Of a stretch of 64,000 nucleotides of DNA, positions 1-12,229 are shown one piece after another. Positions within the stretch are counted from its first letter, which is position 1. Every line of letters begins with the position of its first letter. The translations under genes were made by a program, and so were the position numbers. The stretch is from Antitrichia curtipendula (taxonomy: Eukaryota > Streptophyta > Bryopsida > Hypnales > Leucodontaceae): positions 52,404,029-52,468,028 of the forward strand of contig OX579633.1 in NCBI GenBank assembly GCA_951230915.1. The letters are read 5' to 3'. The notes beneath the pieces are model-generated. The model was not told where the DNA came from. It ran no database searches and saw only the letters and a program-made list of their open reading frames with translations.

Positions 1-3000
1 ACTGTCTCTAGGTCTATCCACGGCAGTAGTGTCCTCGTAATGTTTTTTGTGCTTTTTTTTCTGTTTCCTTTTGGAATCGTCAGAGGCGTACTCCACAGGC
101 TCTTCGCCTTTGGATTTCGAGCGGCTATGGTGTCGCTTAAATTTGGGCTTCTCTATGTCGGGTCCCTTGTTAGTAGTCACTTCAATCTCGGTGTCATCGT
201 ACACATGGTGACGCCTCTCTTGACGGTCTCTCTCACGCTTGCGACCAAGCTTCAATCTCAGGTCCTGCGGTTCTGGAGGAGGATCAGAGTGGACCGGATC
301 CTCGGGCACTTCCCTTTTGGTATTCCTGGAACGACTCTCTCCGCCGACATTTATGTGCTTACTGTTCGACTCCATCCTACTACGGGTTTTCAGAGAGCGA
401 GAAACCTCCCTATCTGGCGCATCATGCTCAGAGCTGTACTCTACATACTCTCTCTGCTGCCTACTGCTCTCTCTCTCTGGTCTCACATCCGGCAACTTTT
501 CATCACGTCGAGGACGCCGCGGTTTTAGTTCATCAAGAGAAGCAACATCATCATCATGGGAGTGCTGTGACCTCCGAGAGTGGCGATTGTCGACCACTAC
601 CCTGTCAGGAGCTCGTTTACGCTCAATCCTGACACTTTTGGGTTTGCGATACTCTGCGTCGTCCGAATAGCCGTCCCCGGACACATCACGGTCCACATCA
701 TGTTTCCTCACATGGTCATCGTGATCTGAACGCCTCTCCCTCGCCTCTTTAAACCTACGATTTTCCAACTCTTGGGATTGTCGTCGAACATGCCCTTCCC
801 TATCTCTTGGATAAGGCGGCTCTGGAGACCATTCTCTGTACAAAAATGAGAAAAATTAACGCTGGAACAAGCTCTCTTCACATTCACCATCGTAGCTAGG
901 TTCCAACCAAATAACTTTCGTCCATTCATCTATAAAAGGTGACAGTGAAATGAATACAAATCAAGTATACCACGAACAGACGCAGAAATACAAGACGCTG
1001 GAGAAGTGTTCAACAGTAGACTGCTGATAACAAAGTAACACTCCGTACACAATCCTAGAGACATGTTTCAAGTCTGAATTTTTTTTTGTCAAGTTTACAA
1101 CCAACCTCTCAGCACCATCTACTGCAGGACATTTACACACTATCAGAACGATGTGACCATCACATAAGAATTACAAGTTATAATTACACCTAGCAGAATT
1201 GAGCCAATCCTGTGATAGTTATGCCTACAAACCTCTCAGAATGATCCATCATCCGATGCTGACGATGTCTCTCTTGACGTTGTCTCTCCTGAACTTCCAA
1301 AAACTCCTCTCGAGTCATAGGCGGTCTGTCTATCATCCCCATCATACCTGGCCCATTCCTCATGTAGCCACTACCCGACGAGCCATAATCAGCACACAAT
1401 GATAACTATCCAAAATATGAAGATTTTCCAGAGAGACTATACAGACACATGGTGGTTGTTCACAAATATCTCTGTTCTAAATTGAGAGAACGATTTAGCA
1501 GAATTTCGAGTACTTTAGCATGAGTTTGTGAAAATGGAGCTGAAACTCATACCCGTGATGAGGAACTCCAGGATACATTCCAGGCATTCCGAATGGAGGT
1601 CCACCGTATCCAGGACCGGGCATCATTGGTCTATCGAACGGCATCGGCCCAGGAACAGGTCCATGCATCCCTTCACCATATCCAAATGGACCAGGTCCAT
1701 GCATTGGGGGGCCGTGCCATTCCATACCGTAACCCCCACCATAAGGAGGTACACCCATGGGAGGCATTCCTCCTACATCAGCAACCCGGTAAAGTCGGTC
1801 AGTACAGATCAGAAGTCTCCAACTATTAGTTTGGATTAAAACCAGGGAAAGTACTGCTTGTAAGAGGGTTCCACGAGCCCCAATGCAAAACCCAGTAAGA
1901 GTTTAAGATCACGAAATGGCATCTCATGAACACAGTATCCTAAAAAGAAGAAATCAGAGTCAGCAGAAGCAGCAGCAAGATCAGAGGCAGCTGTTGCACT
2001 TGACATCGGTATGAAATTTGTAGCAAGTCTAGATAATTACCAGGTCCAAACATGCCAGGATGAGGACCATAAGGACCAGGACCTCCATGGTCCATGCAAT
2101 CCCTTGCAAAATGATCGGGAGAGCCACATAAATAGCACACGCGCTCCCCTTGCGTCCCCTAGATAATAAGGTATTCCACTTTGTTAGGAGATACATTTTC
2201 ATAAAGCCTAATGTTTTGAGTTATCTCAAAATACGATATCAAAATCTAAATACAACTGGACGCTACAAACCATCTACCAATAGGCAAACATTTATATTAA
2301 GTAAAGCACACCCGAACACAATTTTTAGCAGCATTTAGGAACTCCAAAATCTCGATACCTTTCTGATCTTCCCTCCACCAGCATTCTCTGCAGCTCCATC
2401 TGCTACAGTGCACTAGTTCGTTAGCATAAATATCACAGAGAGCAACGAGGTCTCCTTTCTGAAACTGAGGGATAAAGACGTTCACCAGTGTTATGGTGGC
2501 GAGAGTTACCATAACTGCATAGAAGAAGAGATAACTACAGGCTAACACAAATCCAAGAGAAACCTAGGGAAAGGTCAGATGATGAGATGAAAGTGTCGTG
2601 ATTACTGTTAATCCATTACTGAACATCTCTCGCCTAACAAAGTTCATCATTATAGAAGACAGAATGCTGAAACTCAATGCAAAGCCATCGCATTCTTGCA
2701 GAAGCACAACTATACAACTAATACTACATCCGGACAAAGTTTATCACACTACTCGCATGTAGGCGTCATTTCTCTAAAGCAGTGTTTCTAAGACAACCGG
2801 AGTTCTAAGACACTAGACAATCAATAAAAAATCCATGTTCACTAATTTGTAATGCTCCCGCTATCAGCAACCTGCTATCATATAACACACGATGAGATTC
2901 CTGCCTTCCTACCTGCCTATAGCTGCGAAGCGTCCCTGAAAAGCTAAATCTTAGACGACAAGAAGAATAAAGAGTGAAGGACTGAGTACGATGGTTACCC

Positions 3001-6000
3001 TCGAGGAAACTCGGACATTGCTACATCAGGCATACAAAAACGTTGACCCGATGAACTATCTAGCAAATCCAAAGACGGGAGTGAAGCACATCAAAAACTA
3101 AGGCGCTAAAAATTATAACCTGTTTCCTAGTACATTATAAAGTAGGCTGTTGAACAATTGAAACGATTTCACTACCACCAATTACCAGATCCATTCTGGA
3201 GTCGTATGCTATATCAGTAATATATTCATGAGTCAGGAATTGCACAATTAGATAGTTGAAATAGGAGAAGCCATAATCCACTTTCGACTCCTTCAATCAG
3301 AGACCATACACTACAATTTTACAGTGATCCCAACGAAACCTTCTCGAGAGAACAGCACATTCAAAAGTAGCAATAAACACAAACTCCTACCTGCTTGGAC
3401 AGGACGGGCGCGTTTCTTCTTCTTCTTCCCTGAGATAAATCAGCCAAAGCACAGTCAGGGTGTACCAAAACGCTCACAATAACATAACTAGGAAACCTCA
3501 TGCTTTCGGTTCACCTGATTGATCTTGTACAGAGTGCCGCTTGATGCCTCCACTAACATAACAGGATCCTTTTATACCGGTTGCAAAGACAAGGAGCAGG
3601 GCATCGAACACGTGACCTTAATATGCTTATTTCCAATGCAGGTATGTGATGCTATGCGAAAAGTAGCAAGCCTTGTACAGGCACAATTTGAAACATGCCT
3701 ACTTTCAAAAGAAATAAACGCTAAGGAGGAGTTGCATAGCACAAGGAAAATCCTAAGTAAAAAGAGGGAAGAGGAGAGATAGCCTTCTTTCTGCACCACT
3801 TTGTCCAACATGGGCAAAATAAATGTCTCAAACTGTATACGACCCAGCAAATCCACCTTGTGGGAAATATCCCTACATCTAGCTCCCAAAATTTGGGAAA
3901 AACTTATGTTATTCCTCAATGAGAACACACCTTTGCTAACCTCAGACTCCACTGCTACCCCATCCGTCTCCTTAACTGAGAGAGGCTCGATATTCTTAGA
4001 TATCGTGCCTGTTTCTCCCTCGTCATTTACAAAACCCTGTTTTTCTTCTTCTTTAAGAGAAGCCCCAATTTCTTCTTTCCCCGAAACTTCTGCAGCGTGT
4101 TCCTTAGATGGGGGCCCTTCGATGGCACCTCCACTGTCTTCACCTCCGGCCGGCATAACAGCGGAGCCTTCAACTTCCTCTTTTTTCTCATTTTTGTCTT
4201 TCGACGACTCTACTACATCCTCCACAACTACCACTTCTGTTGTAGGAGGTGCCTGCACCGGTGCACCAGCTGAGCTCGCAGGCTTTCGAAGCTCAATTTG
4301 TAGGCGTGAAGCAGCCGGTGTAGCTACCTTCCGAGGCCCAGACTCCACATCTGTACATTCATCATCATCAAATTGGTCAGGCAGTTAATGAACACAGCCA
4401 TACCACATGCTTGGCAAAACCAAAACTTGAATGTTAAACAGAAGGACCTATTACCATACTATGGGATGGTAGCTAAGAACACCGAAGTTTCAAGCACCAA
4501 ATAAGTTGAGTCCTTGTTTCCATGACGCAAAAGCTATTTAATTTACCGCAATGAAATATACTACGAAGTAAAAAGTGAAGCATAAGAACCCCCCTCCAAA
4601 ATCCAAGTTTCAGCTTAATTTACCTGGCAGCTGCTGCTGTCTGTAGAAACTGTCGGATGCCCCACTTGTAGTCATTTGCGCCTCTAGAAAGCGATCAATA
4701 GCCTGCCTAAGGTTGATATTTGGAAGCAAATCATCATTCTTGAATTTCGTAGACTCGCATTGAGGGCATTTCCCTTTCGCAATCAGCTCATCTCGGATAC
4801 CTGATTCATCACGAAATTCATTATCAGAATCTAGTTCCCATTCCACACTCAATAGCAAGTATCAAACCCTAAAATGGAGAACCTCAAGTCACCCTGAAAA
4901 TGTAACAGGACGATATCATAATCGAAAGAATAAACATGAATCTTACATTTATCACAGAAACTGTACTGACAGCAGGGTATCATAACTGCGTCCTTGAAAA
5001 TGTTGCTACACAATGGACATTTTAACTCTGGAGGCGGCTCAGAATAGACTGGTCTAATGGCCAACAGAGCATCTGCCTCTTTGGCAAAAACCGACCTGCC
5101 AAACATGTGCGCTAACAAGATCAGATAATGAACTATTCATTTAAAAATAAAATGAGCACAAGCGTTCAGTAACAGCCTAGACAACTACACAACCCATTGC
5201 TCTCCAAAGTGGAACAGAAAGCGTGACAAAAAAGTGGAACAGAAAGTGGAACAGAAAGTGGAACTTACTCGTCTGGTTGCATGACAGCAACGGAACCATC
5301 CGGTAGGATGTAAGAGCCCTCCTGATCAGCTTTTAGTCGAGTTTTAGGAATGCCCACAGGAGGCTTCATTTTCCTCATGTCAAACGTAGGATCACCATTG
5401 GTGGGACAATGCTGGATAAAATGACCTACATAGAAAAGAAAATGCCTCGTGTGAACAGAACAGCAGATTTCACAGAACTCTAAAGTTGTAAGTTGAATTG
5501 GCCTCATCAGGGATCGATCACTAATCACGGATAACAGAACAAATTCCCGGGGATCACTCCAGATACGTTCCCCGCCGTTCAAAGAAAATAATACCAACCT
5601 GGTTGGCCACAACGATGACACACATAGCCTTGTGGTGGTGTTGCTCTTCCAAAAGCACGACCTGCATCAGGAAACATGGATGAATAAAGTACCGTAAACA
5701 GTTGCAATGATTCAGTCAAGGAAACAATTACTGCAGTAAGATACGTGGCTTAGAAAACGAATCGTAGACGAGACCAGATGCACATTTAGCCCAAGTGCAC
5801 AGCGGGGCTTGAAAGCTTACAGAATAAACAATAGAATACTGTTCAGAAAATACAAACCTCCGCCGCCGCTACCACCGCCTCTAGCTGCACCTCCTCTTCC
5901 GTAACCCCCACGCCCAGATCCTCTACCTCCACTAAAACCCTCGTGTGTTTGCCTGATCAAACATCCACCCGTTTTCAAATAAAAAGGATAAGGAAATCGC

Positions 6001-7952
6001 TTCACAATAAAATTTATCCCTTAACATCATGATAAACAAAAATAATGCTCCGTAACAGGCGATAAATTAAAAACTGGTACCGTTGCCACTCTGTCGCTGT
6101 CGTGCTGAGCATAGCCGCAATGCGAGTATTTTCGTCCACATCTATCTTGCTGGTCACCGGTTCAGGTATAGCATACAAGTCAACGCCAAAATCATCCAAA
6201 CTGTCCATCCCCGTATTCTGCACCACCCTCACCTTGTTAAGTAAACATGAAAGATTACGACGAGTGAACAGAAGCCATCAAGAAGTGTTTGGAGTGACAA
6301 GATTGATAATATCAAAAGAGTGTAGCAACGTTAAGGACGGAGCAATCAGTGGCATCAGAAAGGAAACTGGCAACATACAGAAAGAACTGCGGCCTGTGAT
6401 GTGATCTCAGGTCCCTTGCCATTGTCACCAGCCATCGATTCTGCCATTGCGCCATGATTCTTCGCTCTGTCATGTCACATTTTGAACATCTAGTATCTCA
6501 GAGCCTCGTAAAAGCACGATTTCCTTCTAAATTGAAACATTTTAAAACAGCATACAATACCAAGCAATAGGGACACAAGAACAAATAAAAGCAACTGGAA
6601 GACGTGTCTAAGAAATAGCAAACGAGAGCGTTAAGGGCAAGCTAGTTCAGCAACGCAGCTTTCCTACTAAATCAATTGAATAAGTCAAGCGAAAGGAACA
6701 TACTGCTCCTCCACTCGGAGAACTGGTTTTGAGCGAGATGCAGGTACTCGCTTGATTATTACACTCGTATTTTTTGGCAAAAGGAATGAATCATCCGAAT
6801 ATTCTGTGACATTCAAACAGCAATGGTAGTATGAGTATGAAAGACAGGACATGATAAAAGCGTTAAAACGAGACTTCCAGCCATAAACTACAACAGTCCA
6901 TTAGGAATATGAGCTCAGATGACACTGCTATTTCCCATCCAGCTGCTACTACCCGTAACAGCTATAAATAAGCCTAAAAAATAGTTACTCCATGTGGTCG
7001 GGGTAATAGCTAATACTACCACAATCCGCGACCATCAGTTCAAAGCAAAACTAAATTACCGTAATATACTGCATTTCGACATTTCATCACTAGTTCATCG
7101 CCTAAAAAGATGGTAGTGAAACTAAATTCTGAAGGTCGTTGACCGATGAAAAGAAGAGTATATTAATGACTTTGAGAACAAAAACAACAGCATTCGAAAC
7201 TTTCAGTGCCAACAACGCGCACTAATAAGCTCTAAAGAACCAGAATTTAAAAAATCCCGAGAATTATAACTCTCCTTTCCTTGCAGATTCCGAGTCTGAG
7301 ACTTGATGTCAATAAATATCCCGAGCAATATATTGAGATATCAAAGGAACTGAACGAGGAAATGATCCTTAAGTCAACTAGGTCACAACTCAAATAAAGC
7401 TAAATGCCATATCTGAGAGCAATGCCTCAGCACTGCCAAAAGAACACGTCCAATTTGCACTAACATCTAGGTAATTGCATCTCAAACGCTTCTACAGTGC
7501 AAAGCATCGTCAACTGTGACATATAACCAAAATATGAAAATGCTATAGCACGGTAAATATTACACAAATACATTAGCAATAACAAAAACTACAACCACGC
7601 TCAACAGAAACTATATCCAGTTATCGAGGCACTTCAAAAATCTAGAGCACACTTAAATCATCCTCCGCAAACGAAACCCTGAGACAAAAGCAACTACTTG
7701 GCTTAAAGCTTCTAAAGACTGCATCCAAAACTCCGTCTGCCTCGACAACCAAAAACGCTTCAAGAAACGTCGCAAAGGTGGATTACCTTCAGCTGTTTGA
7801 GCATTGGTGATGAGCAAGTCGAAATCCGTCGCGCGCCCTAAGTTCTTATGCTCGACTATCTTCTCCTTCAAAGAGCCAATTGAGATGAAAGGACCATCAA
7901 TATCGATGGAATCATACTCAACGGCACTTCGAAACTTGAAGTGAATAGCCAT
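1..7952 (-). CDS. RBBP6-like E3 ubiquitin ligase, DWNN-CCHC-RING (3' end off window)
   Basis: Sixteen exons join in phase, giving 987 codons before the left edge: 7952-7787, 6803-6704, 6466-6379, 6232-6081, 5952-5858, 5661-5599, 5425-5269, 5095-4947, 4800-4624, 4350-3931, 3429-3391, 2402-2359, 2158-2041, 1772-1553, 1370-1233 and 835-1. The protein starts with a ubiquitin-like DWNN domain (residues 1 to about 88). A Gly/Arg-rich stretch follows, then a CCHC zinc knuckle (C215, C218, H223, C228). Next is a RBBP6-type Cys-rich RING/U-box (C300, C303, C315, C316, C321, C324, C335, C338), an acidic linker, a KKKKK patch, and a second CCHC (C558, C561, H566, C571). A Pro/Gly/Met-rich segment leads to an Arg/Asp/Glu/Ser-rich tail. 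In this family DWNN-RING proteins link pre-mRNA 3'-end processing with ubiquitination; the Arabidopsis relative is PQT3. The start is the only ATG giving a complete DWNN domain. The last in-window exon is still open at position 1. Confidence 0.93.
5205..5266. repeat. 12-bp tandem repeat next to a splice donor
   Basis: About four copies of a unit reading AAGTGGAACAGA on the plus strand abut the splice donor after the exon ending at 5269 of the RBBP6-like gene. In the transcript the intron therefore begins with repeated pyrimidine-rich TTCCACTTTCTG units. The exon itself is not affected. Confidence 0.7.
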
Positions 7953-8520
7953 TCTACACTACTTACAAACACACCAGATGCGAATACAACCACGGAGGAT
8001 ACCAATTGTATACCACTATCTACCTACCGAATTTGCACGCTCATGACACATGACAGAGTTGCGGCGGGGCACGCAATTGGCCGAGAAGCCAAATTGTGCG
8101 AGGCGATTCGGGCCAAGAAGGGAAAGGAGTGCGCAAGTGGGACAGGCAACAGATAGAGATTGGAGAAGAGGGAGAAGGAGAGTGAACGACGGAGCGGCAA
8201 GAGAACTGAAAAAACGACTATGTTTACTATGAGGCAGCGTCCAGGGTTTCGTGCGCTGCTGCCTGGCAAGCAGAGCATGAGCTGCGATGAGGACCTTGGC
8301 CGTGACGGAAAGGCAAAACCTAGCGCTGCGAAAAGGAAGAAGCAGCCCCTGGCTCAAGGAAGCCTCACCTCTCACGTCCTATGTGCCCCGCATCCCTCGA
8401 GAGCAATTCTTGTCCTCTTGAGATCTGACCACAAGGACCCGGAACATACCCGGAACGTACCCGGACCCTGCCCTACTGAAGTCAAGGCTCAGAGCAAAAT
8501 AGAGGTATCTTTCCTTTAAG
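7953..8520 (-). promoter_or_regulatory. Probable promoter and 5' UTR of the RBBP6-like gene
   Basis: This stretch lies directly upstream of the RBBP6-like start codon and is clearly richer in G+C than the AT-rich DNA beyond 8520. Several short frames overlap on both strands here but none shows a known domain. The composition change fits a 5' UTR and proximal promoter. No convincing TATA box or specific factor site was identified, so the extent is inferred from composition only. Confidence 0.4.
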
Positions 8521-10673
8521 TTGGAGTGTATTTGAAGGAAAGCATTGAATCTGTAACTGATAGTCTAGGTTTAAATCTTGGGCATCGTCTCTATTTTGAA
8601 CTAATGACAAGAATTGATTTTTCTATGTTTTTTGGTTGGTTGTTTTCTAATCGTCTTTTTTGTAAGTATTATACATTAGAGGAATTTTATTGCATTTAGG
8701 CAAATTTCTCTAAATGTCCTTTTGATCAAGTTGTCTTTGAATTTTAGGTGTTTTTTTTATAGTTTTTAAGTTGGCTTGGCAAGTGTTATGAATGGCTCTT
8801 CTTGCTCAAGCTAGGATGATTAATAGTCGTGCAACATTTTGTCCTTGATTTTGTATGTTATTAATTAGTGAATCATATCTATTTTCTTTGTGGATAATAG
8901 CTTTTCTTATGTATCTATTGTAGTAATATGTGAATTTCTACAAATTGTATTATAATGTTTATTTTGAGTTGTGAAGGTGGTGGGCCATTGTATGGATCAT
9001 TTATTACTAGGAAAATATATGATATTAATGTAGGACCGTAAGTACATGGTCTACATGCTTTTGTGCAATTACAGTAAATAATCATGGTGGTATTGTATTG
9101 TTTGAAGTTGATCACCTTTTTTGGCCACATTTATTGGGTTGTAGCATCTTTTTTTTTATAACCCTTAAATGTCAAGGCGGACGTTTTGGCGGCCGATGAA
9201 TGACAAGACAATCTCTTGTGTAGGACAGAAGTGCAACTATTTATCCTCCAAATTTTGTGGAGAAAAGGAAGATCGTCTACAGTAGTTTGACTTCCAATGA
9301 GTGCTTTTGCATTATTTTAATCCAACAATTTACAAGGTGTCAAAACAGATGATTTCCACGGTTATGAGCCCGTCATTCAAGGGATAATTCATGAAAAATT
9401 TATGTATTTTCCATATTACATTGTTATGTTGTTTTATTCTTAGGTTGCTTATATCATTTTGGGAGCATGCTAAGAGGACATAAGGCCATGTGTCTATGTT
9501 GTTAATGTTGCAAAGTGTAAAAATGAATGTTTTTTTTTCCATATAGTTTAAATAATTAGGTGTTTACTAGCATTCCCATATATTGACCATATTTGGATTT
9601 TAATAGTTGGATGATTTATTTATTTGATATTTGTGATTTTCCTAAAAATTGTTTGATTCTATTTTATCTAGTTTTTTGTCATTGCTTAACCATGTACTCA
9701 TATATATGTAGTTTTCTACTTCAAATCTTTATTATATCTTTGATATTTAAATAATTCTAAAAGTCCTTGCATTAAAGTTTTATTGGACAAAGCCAATTGA
9801 ACTTTCAAAATTTTTAATTTGTGATATAGAATAGGATTATAGTAATCAAAATAGATGGGATAGTGTAGAGGAAGGAATTTGCTAGAAATTATGTGTTTTA
9901 GTTGTAAAATGTGAATTGAATTTATAAAATTCATAGAGGTAGATGGTGCACTAGTACAAATCCAAGTTCAAAATTGTTGAAAATTGTATTACTTCTATGC
10001 TAAACAAGTTAAGGATAACATATTTATTATTCATAATGGAAATCATTATCAACCATTGCAGCATTGATGTATTGATCTTGGACTTCTTTGTTGTTCCAAA
10101 TGAATGCTGAAAACAATTCTATCATAGTGTTGTACATAACACAATTATGTCGAACTCAATGTATATAGTGTTTTCAAGTGCATGCGTTACAAGCAAATAA
10201 AGAATATGAAATAATTTGGAGCAAAGTAGAAGCATAACCATATTAACCAGTCATATTAAAAACACAAATGTTGAGAACTTAGCGAAACTTTTGACTTCAT
10301 TCAAGCACACTAATTTATTTATTTAAAAAGAAATTAAACTAAGAAAATGTTGGAATTCAAGTTAAAGTTTAGCTCCATAAATCTATTTGAGATTTAAAGA
10401 CTTCACTAAAAGGGGATCGAGGATCACTCAATCTTTCTTAACTTTGTCTACAACTTTTGAATAGATGACAATTCTACACAATTAGATTTTTGGATTTGAA
10501 AGTCAACATAAAATCCCCACATTGTTTAGTTGAATATTTTTGGAAAAAGTTGAATTGCTATATTTAAATGAGGTTTGAAAATTTGGCAACCTTGCAACTA
10601 CTATGTTTTGACATATCCCATATGGATTGGCATGCATCCTACCCCTACTTGTACAAAGTAATTGCTTTCTCTA
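8521..10673. other. AT-rich intergenic DNA
   Basis: No gene is visible here on either strand. The DNA is strongly AT-rich with many homopolymer runs and only short chance reading frames. It contains one TIR element at 9161-9384, listed separately. Confidence 0.6.
9161..9384. mobile_element. Short TIR element, copy 1 (TA-flanked)
   Basis: The left end reads ACCCTTAAATGTC and the right end is its inverted, imperfect counterpart (CATTCAAGGGA). Both sides are flanked by TA, as expected for a Tc1/mariner-type target duplication. The whole sequence recurs at 14510-14722 with high similarity. It has no coding capacity, so it is a non-autonomous element. Confidence 0.65.
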
Positions 10674-12229
10674 GGGTAGTGCTATTTTGTGAGCCTTGGA
10701 GCCTAAGCCCAAGAGCCTGAGAGCCTGAGAGCCTATGAACCTCAAGTTGTGAGGTATTTAGTGTACTATTTGGATTTTAGACCTATTACCGTGGTTTAAG
10801 AATTTAGGATCTTTACAAGTAGTGAACTAAAGAAAATATATCAATTGGCCTAAAATAAAATTAGGATACTTCAAACATTATCCTTATTCATTTAACTTGC
10901 CTATAATTTATTTTTTATTTTCTCAATTACAACTCCATCATCCCAGAGAATCAAAGCCCCCTTAAGGGACCTAAAGATTAGGACTCTCAAATTATTTTAT
11001 TTTTATTATTTTAATATTTTGAAATTTTTTGTTATGACACTATCACCCCCCAAGAACCTCTCTTGGTATTGAGAGGCCCTTAGGGATTCTAGAAATTAAG
11101 ACTCTTAAAAAAAATTCCAAAATCTTTATTTTATATTCATTTTAATTTATTTTGTCACAACTCCATCACCCCCCTCATAAACCTTTCTCAGTACCAGAAC
11201 GCTCTTTAGGGATTATTGAGTTTTAAAACCTCAAAACTCTTTTTTCAATTTTAATTTTAATTTTTTTTTCAACTTAGTTACCTCTAAAAACACCTTTCGG
11301 TACCAAGAGACCACTTGGAGAATTTGGGGTTTGAAACTTTCAATTTTTTTTTTGTCTATATTTTTTTTAAATCTATTTTACTTTTTTCTTTTTTTTGCAA
11401 CTTGGTCACCCCTAGCAACCTCTCTTGGCACTAAGAGACCCTTTGGGGTGTTTGAGGCTTGGAACTCTTCAAAAAAAAAAAATTTTAAAAGAAATAAATT
11501 TTTTTTTACAATTTTTTTTTTCCTTGCGACTTTGTCATCTTTAGATACCCCTCTCCATACCCAAAGATCCCTTGAAGAGGGTGGAGTTTAGGTCTCTCAA
11601 AGCTCATTTTTTGAAATTTTTTATTTTAATATTTTTCTTGTTTCCTTTGTAGTTTTTGAAGTTTCAAACTCCCCCCTCTCCCCCCCAATTTTATTTTTCA
11701 AATTAAAAAAAATAAAATTAATTAATTTTTTTTAAATCTTTAAATTTTTTATTTTTTTTTGTGTGTGTATATATGTGTGTAGAGTCCATCGCCCTAGAAA
11801 ACCTTCTTAGGGGATCTAGAGGTTGGAACACTCTAAAACTTAACAAACACCATAGGAGTGGTGTCTATTGCATGAGCCATCCTTCACATGTCCAAAATAT
11901 TTTTTTCCCTTAGAATCCCATCAAGGGCTTGAGCTTGAACAAATGTTTTTGCGAGAAGAAAAAAAATGGAGCTCGAGTTGGGTTAAAACTATTGCCTACT
12001 TGCGCACCAGGTCAAGCGCAGAGTGCGTGATGGCTATGATGCCACGGTCATAGGTCTACGGTAACAGGACTGAAATTTTACTATTAATATTAAAATTTTG
12101 AAATGTCTCCACTTTTTTCTCTATTGGCCTAAAAAATCCCAATTTATTTTAGTCAGCACTCTGGGCTCACAAAGTATATGCTCACAACTCCTAAGCTCGC
12201 ATTTCTAGGCTCACAAACTAGCGTCGCTG
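10674..12229. mobile_element. Mutator-like non-autonomous element with 9-bp target duplication
   Basis: The 9-bp direct repeat CTTTCTCTA flanks this 1556-bp segment exactly, at 10665-10673 and 12230-12238. The ends are inverted repeats that share TTTGTGAGCCT near the tips. Subterminal parts also match loosely through further copies of GTGAGC. Nine-base duplications are typical of Mutator superfamily insertions. No transposase is encoded. The interior is mostly a degenerate tandem array (10925-11850). It could be a MULE-derived element that captured or grew a minisatellite. Confidence 0.7.
10925..11850. repeat. Degenerate 110-130-bp tandem array inside the Mutator-like element
   Basis: Six to seven diverged units start near 10926, 11034, 11157, 11270, 11396, 11525 and 11790. 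Each carries a motif like 'aaCtYcaTCACCcc', then 'aacctctctTggta', then a phrase like 'gagaccctttggg' and a phrase like 'ggaactctt'. Units are separated by T- and A-rich spacers of variable length. Divergence between units is high, so the array looks old. Confidence 0.65.

Noticed and set aside
40..670. Two overlapping plus-strand frames
   Set aside because: They are antisense to the last in-window exon of the RBBP6-like gene, whose reading phase is consistent over sixteen exons.
8160..8519. Frames on both strands upstream of the RBBP6-like gene
   Set aside because: They overlap the likely promoter and leader, overlap each other, and show no known domain.
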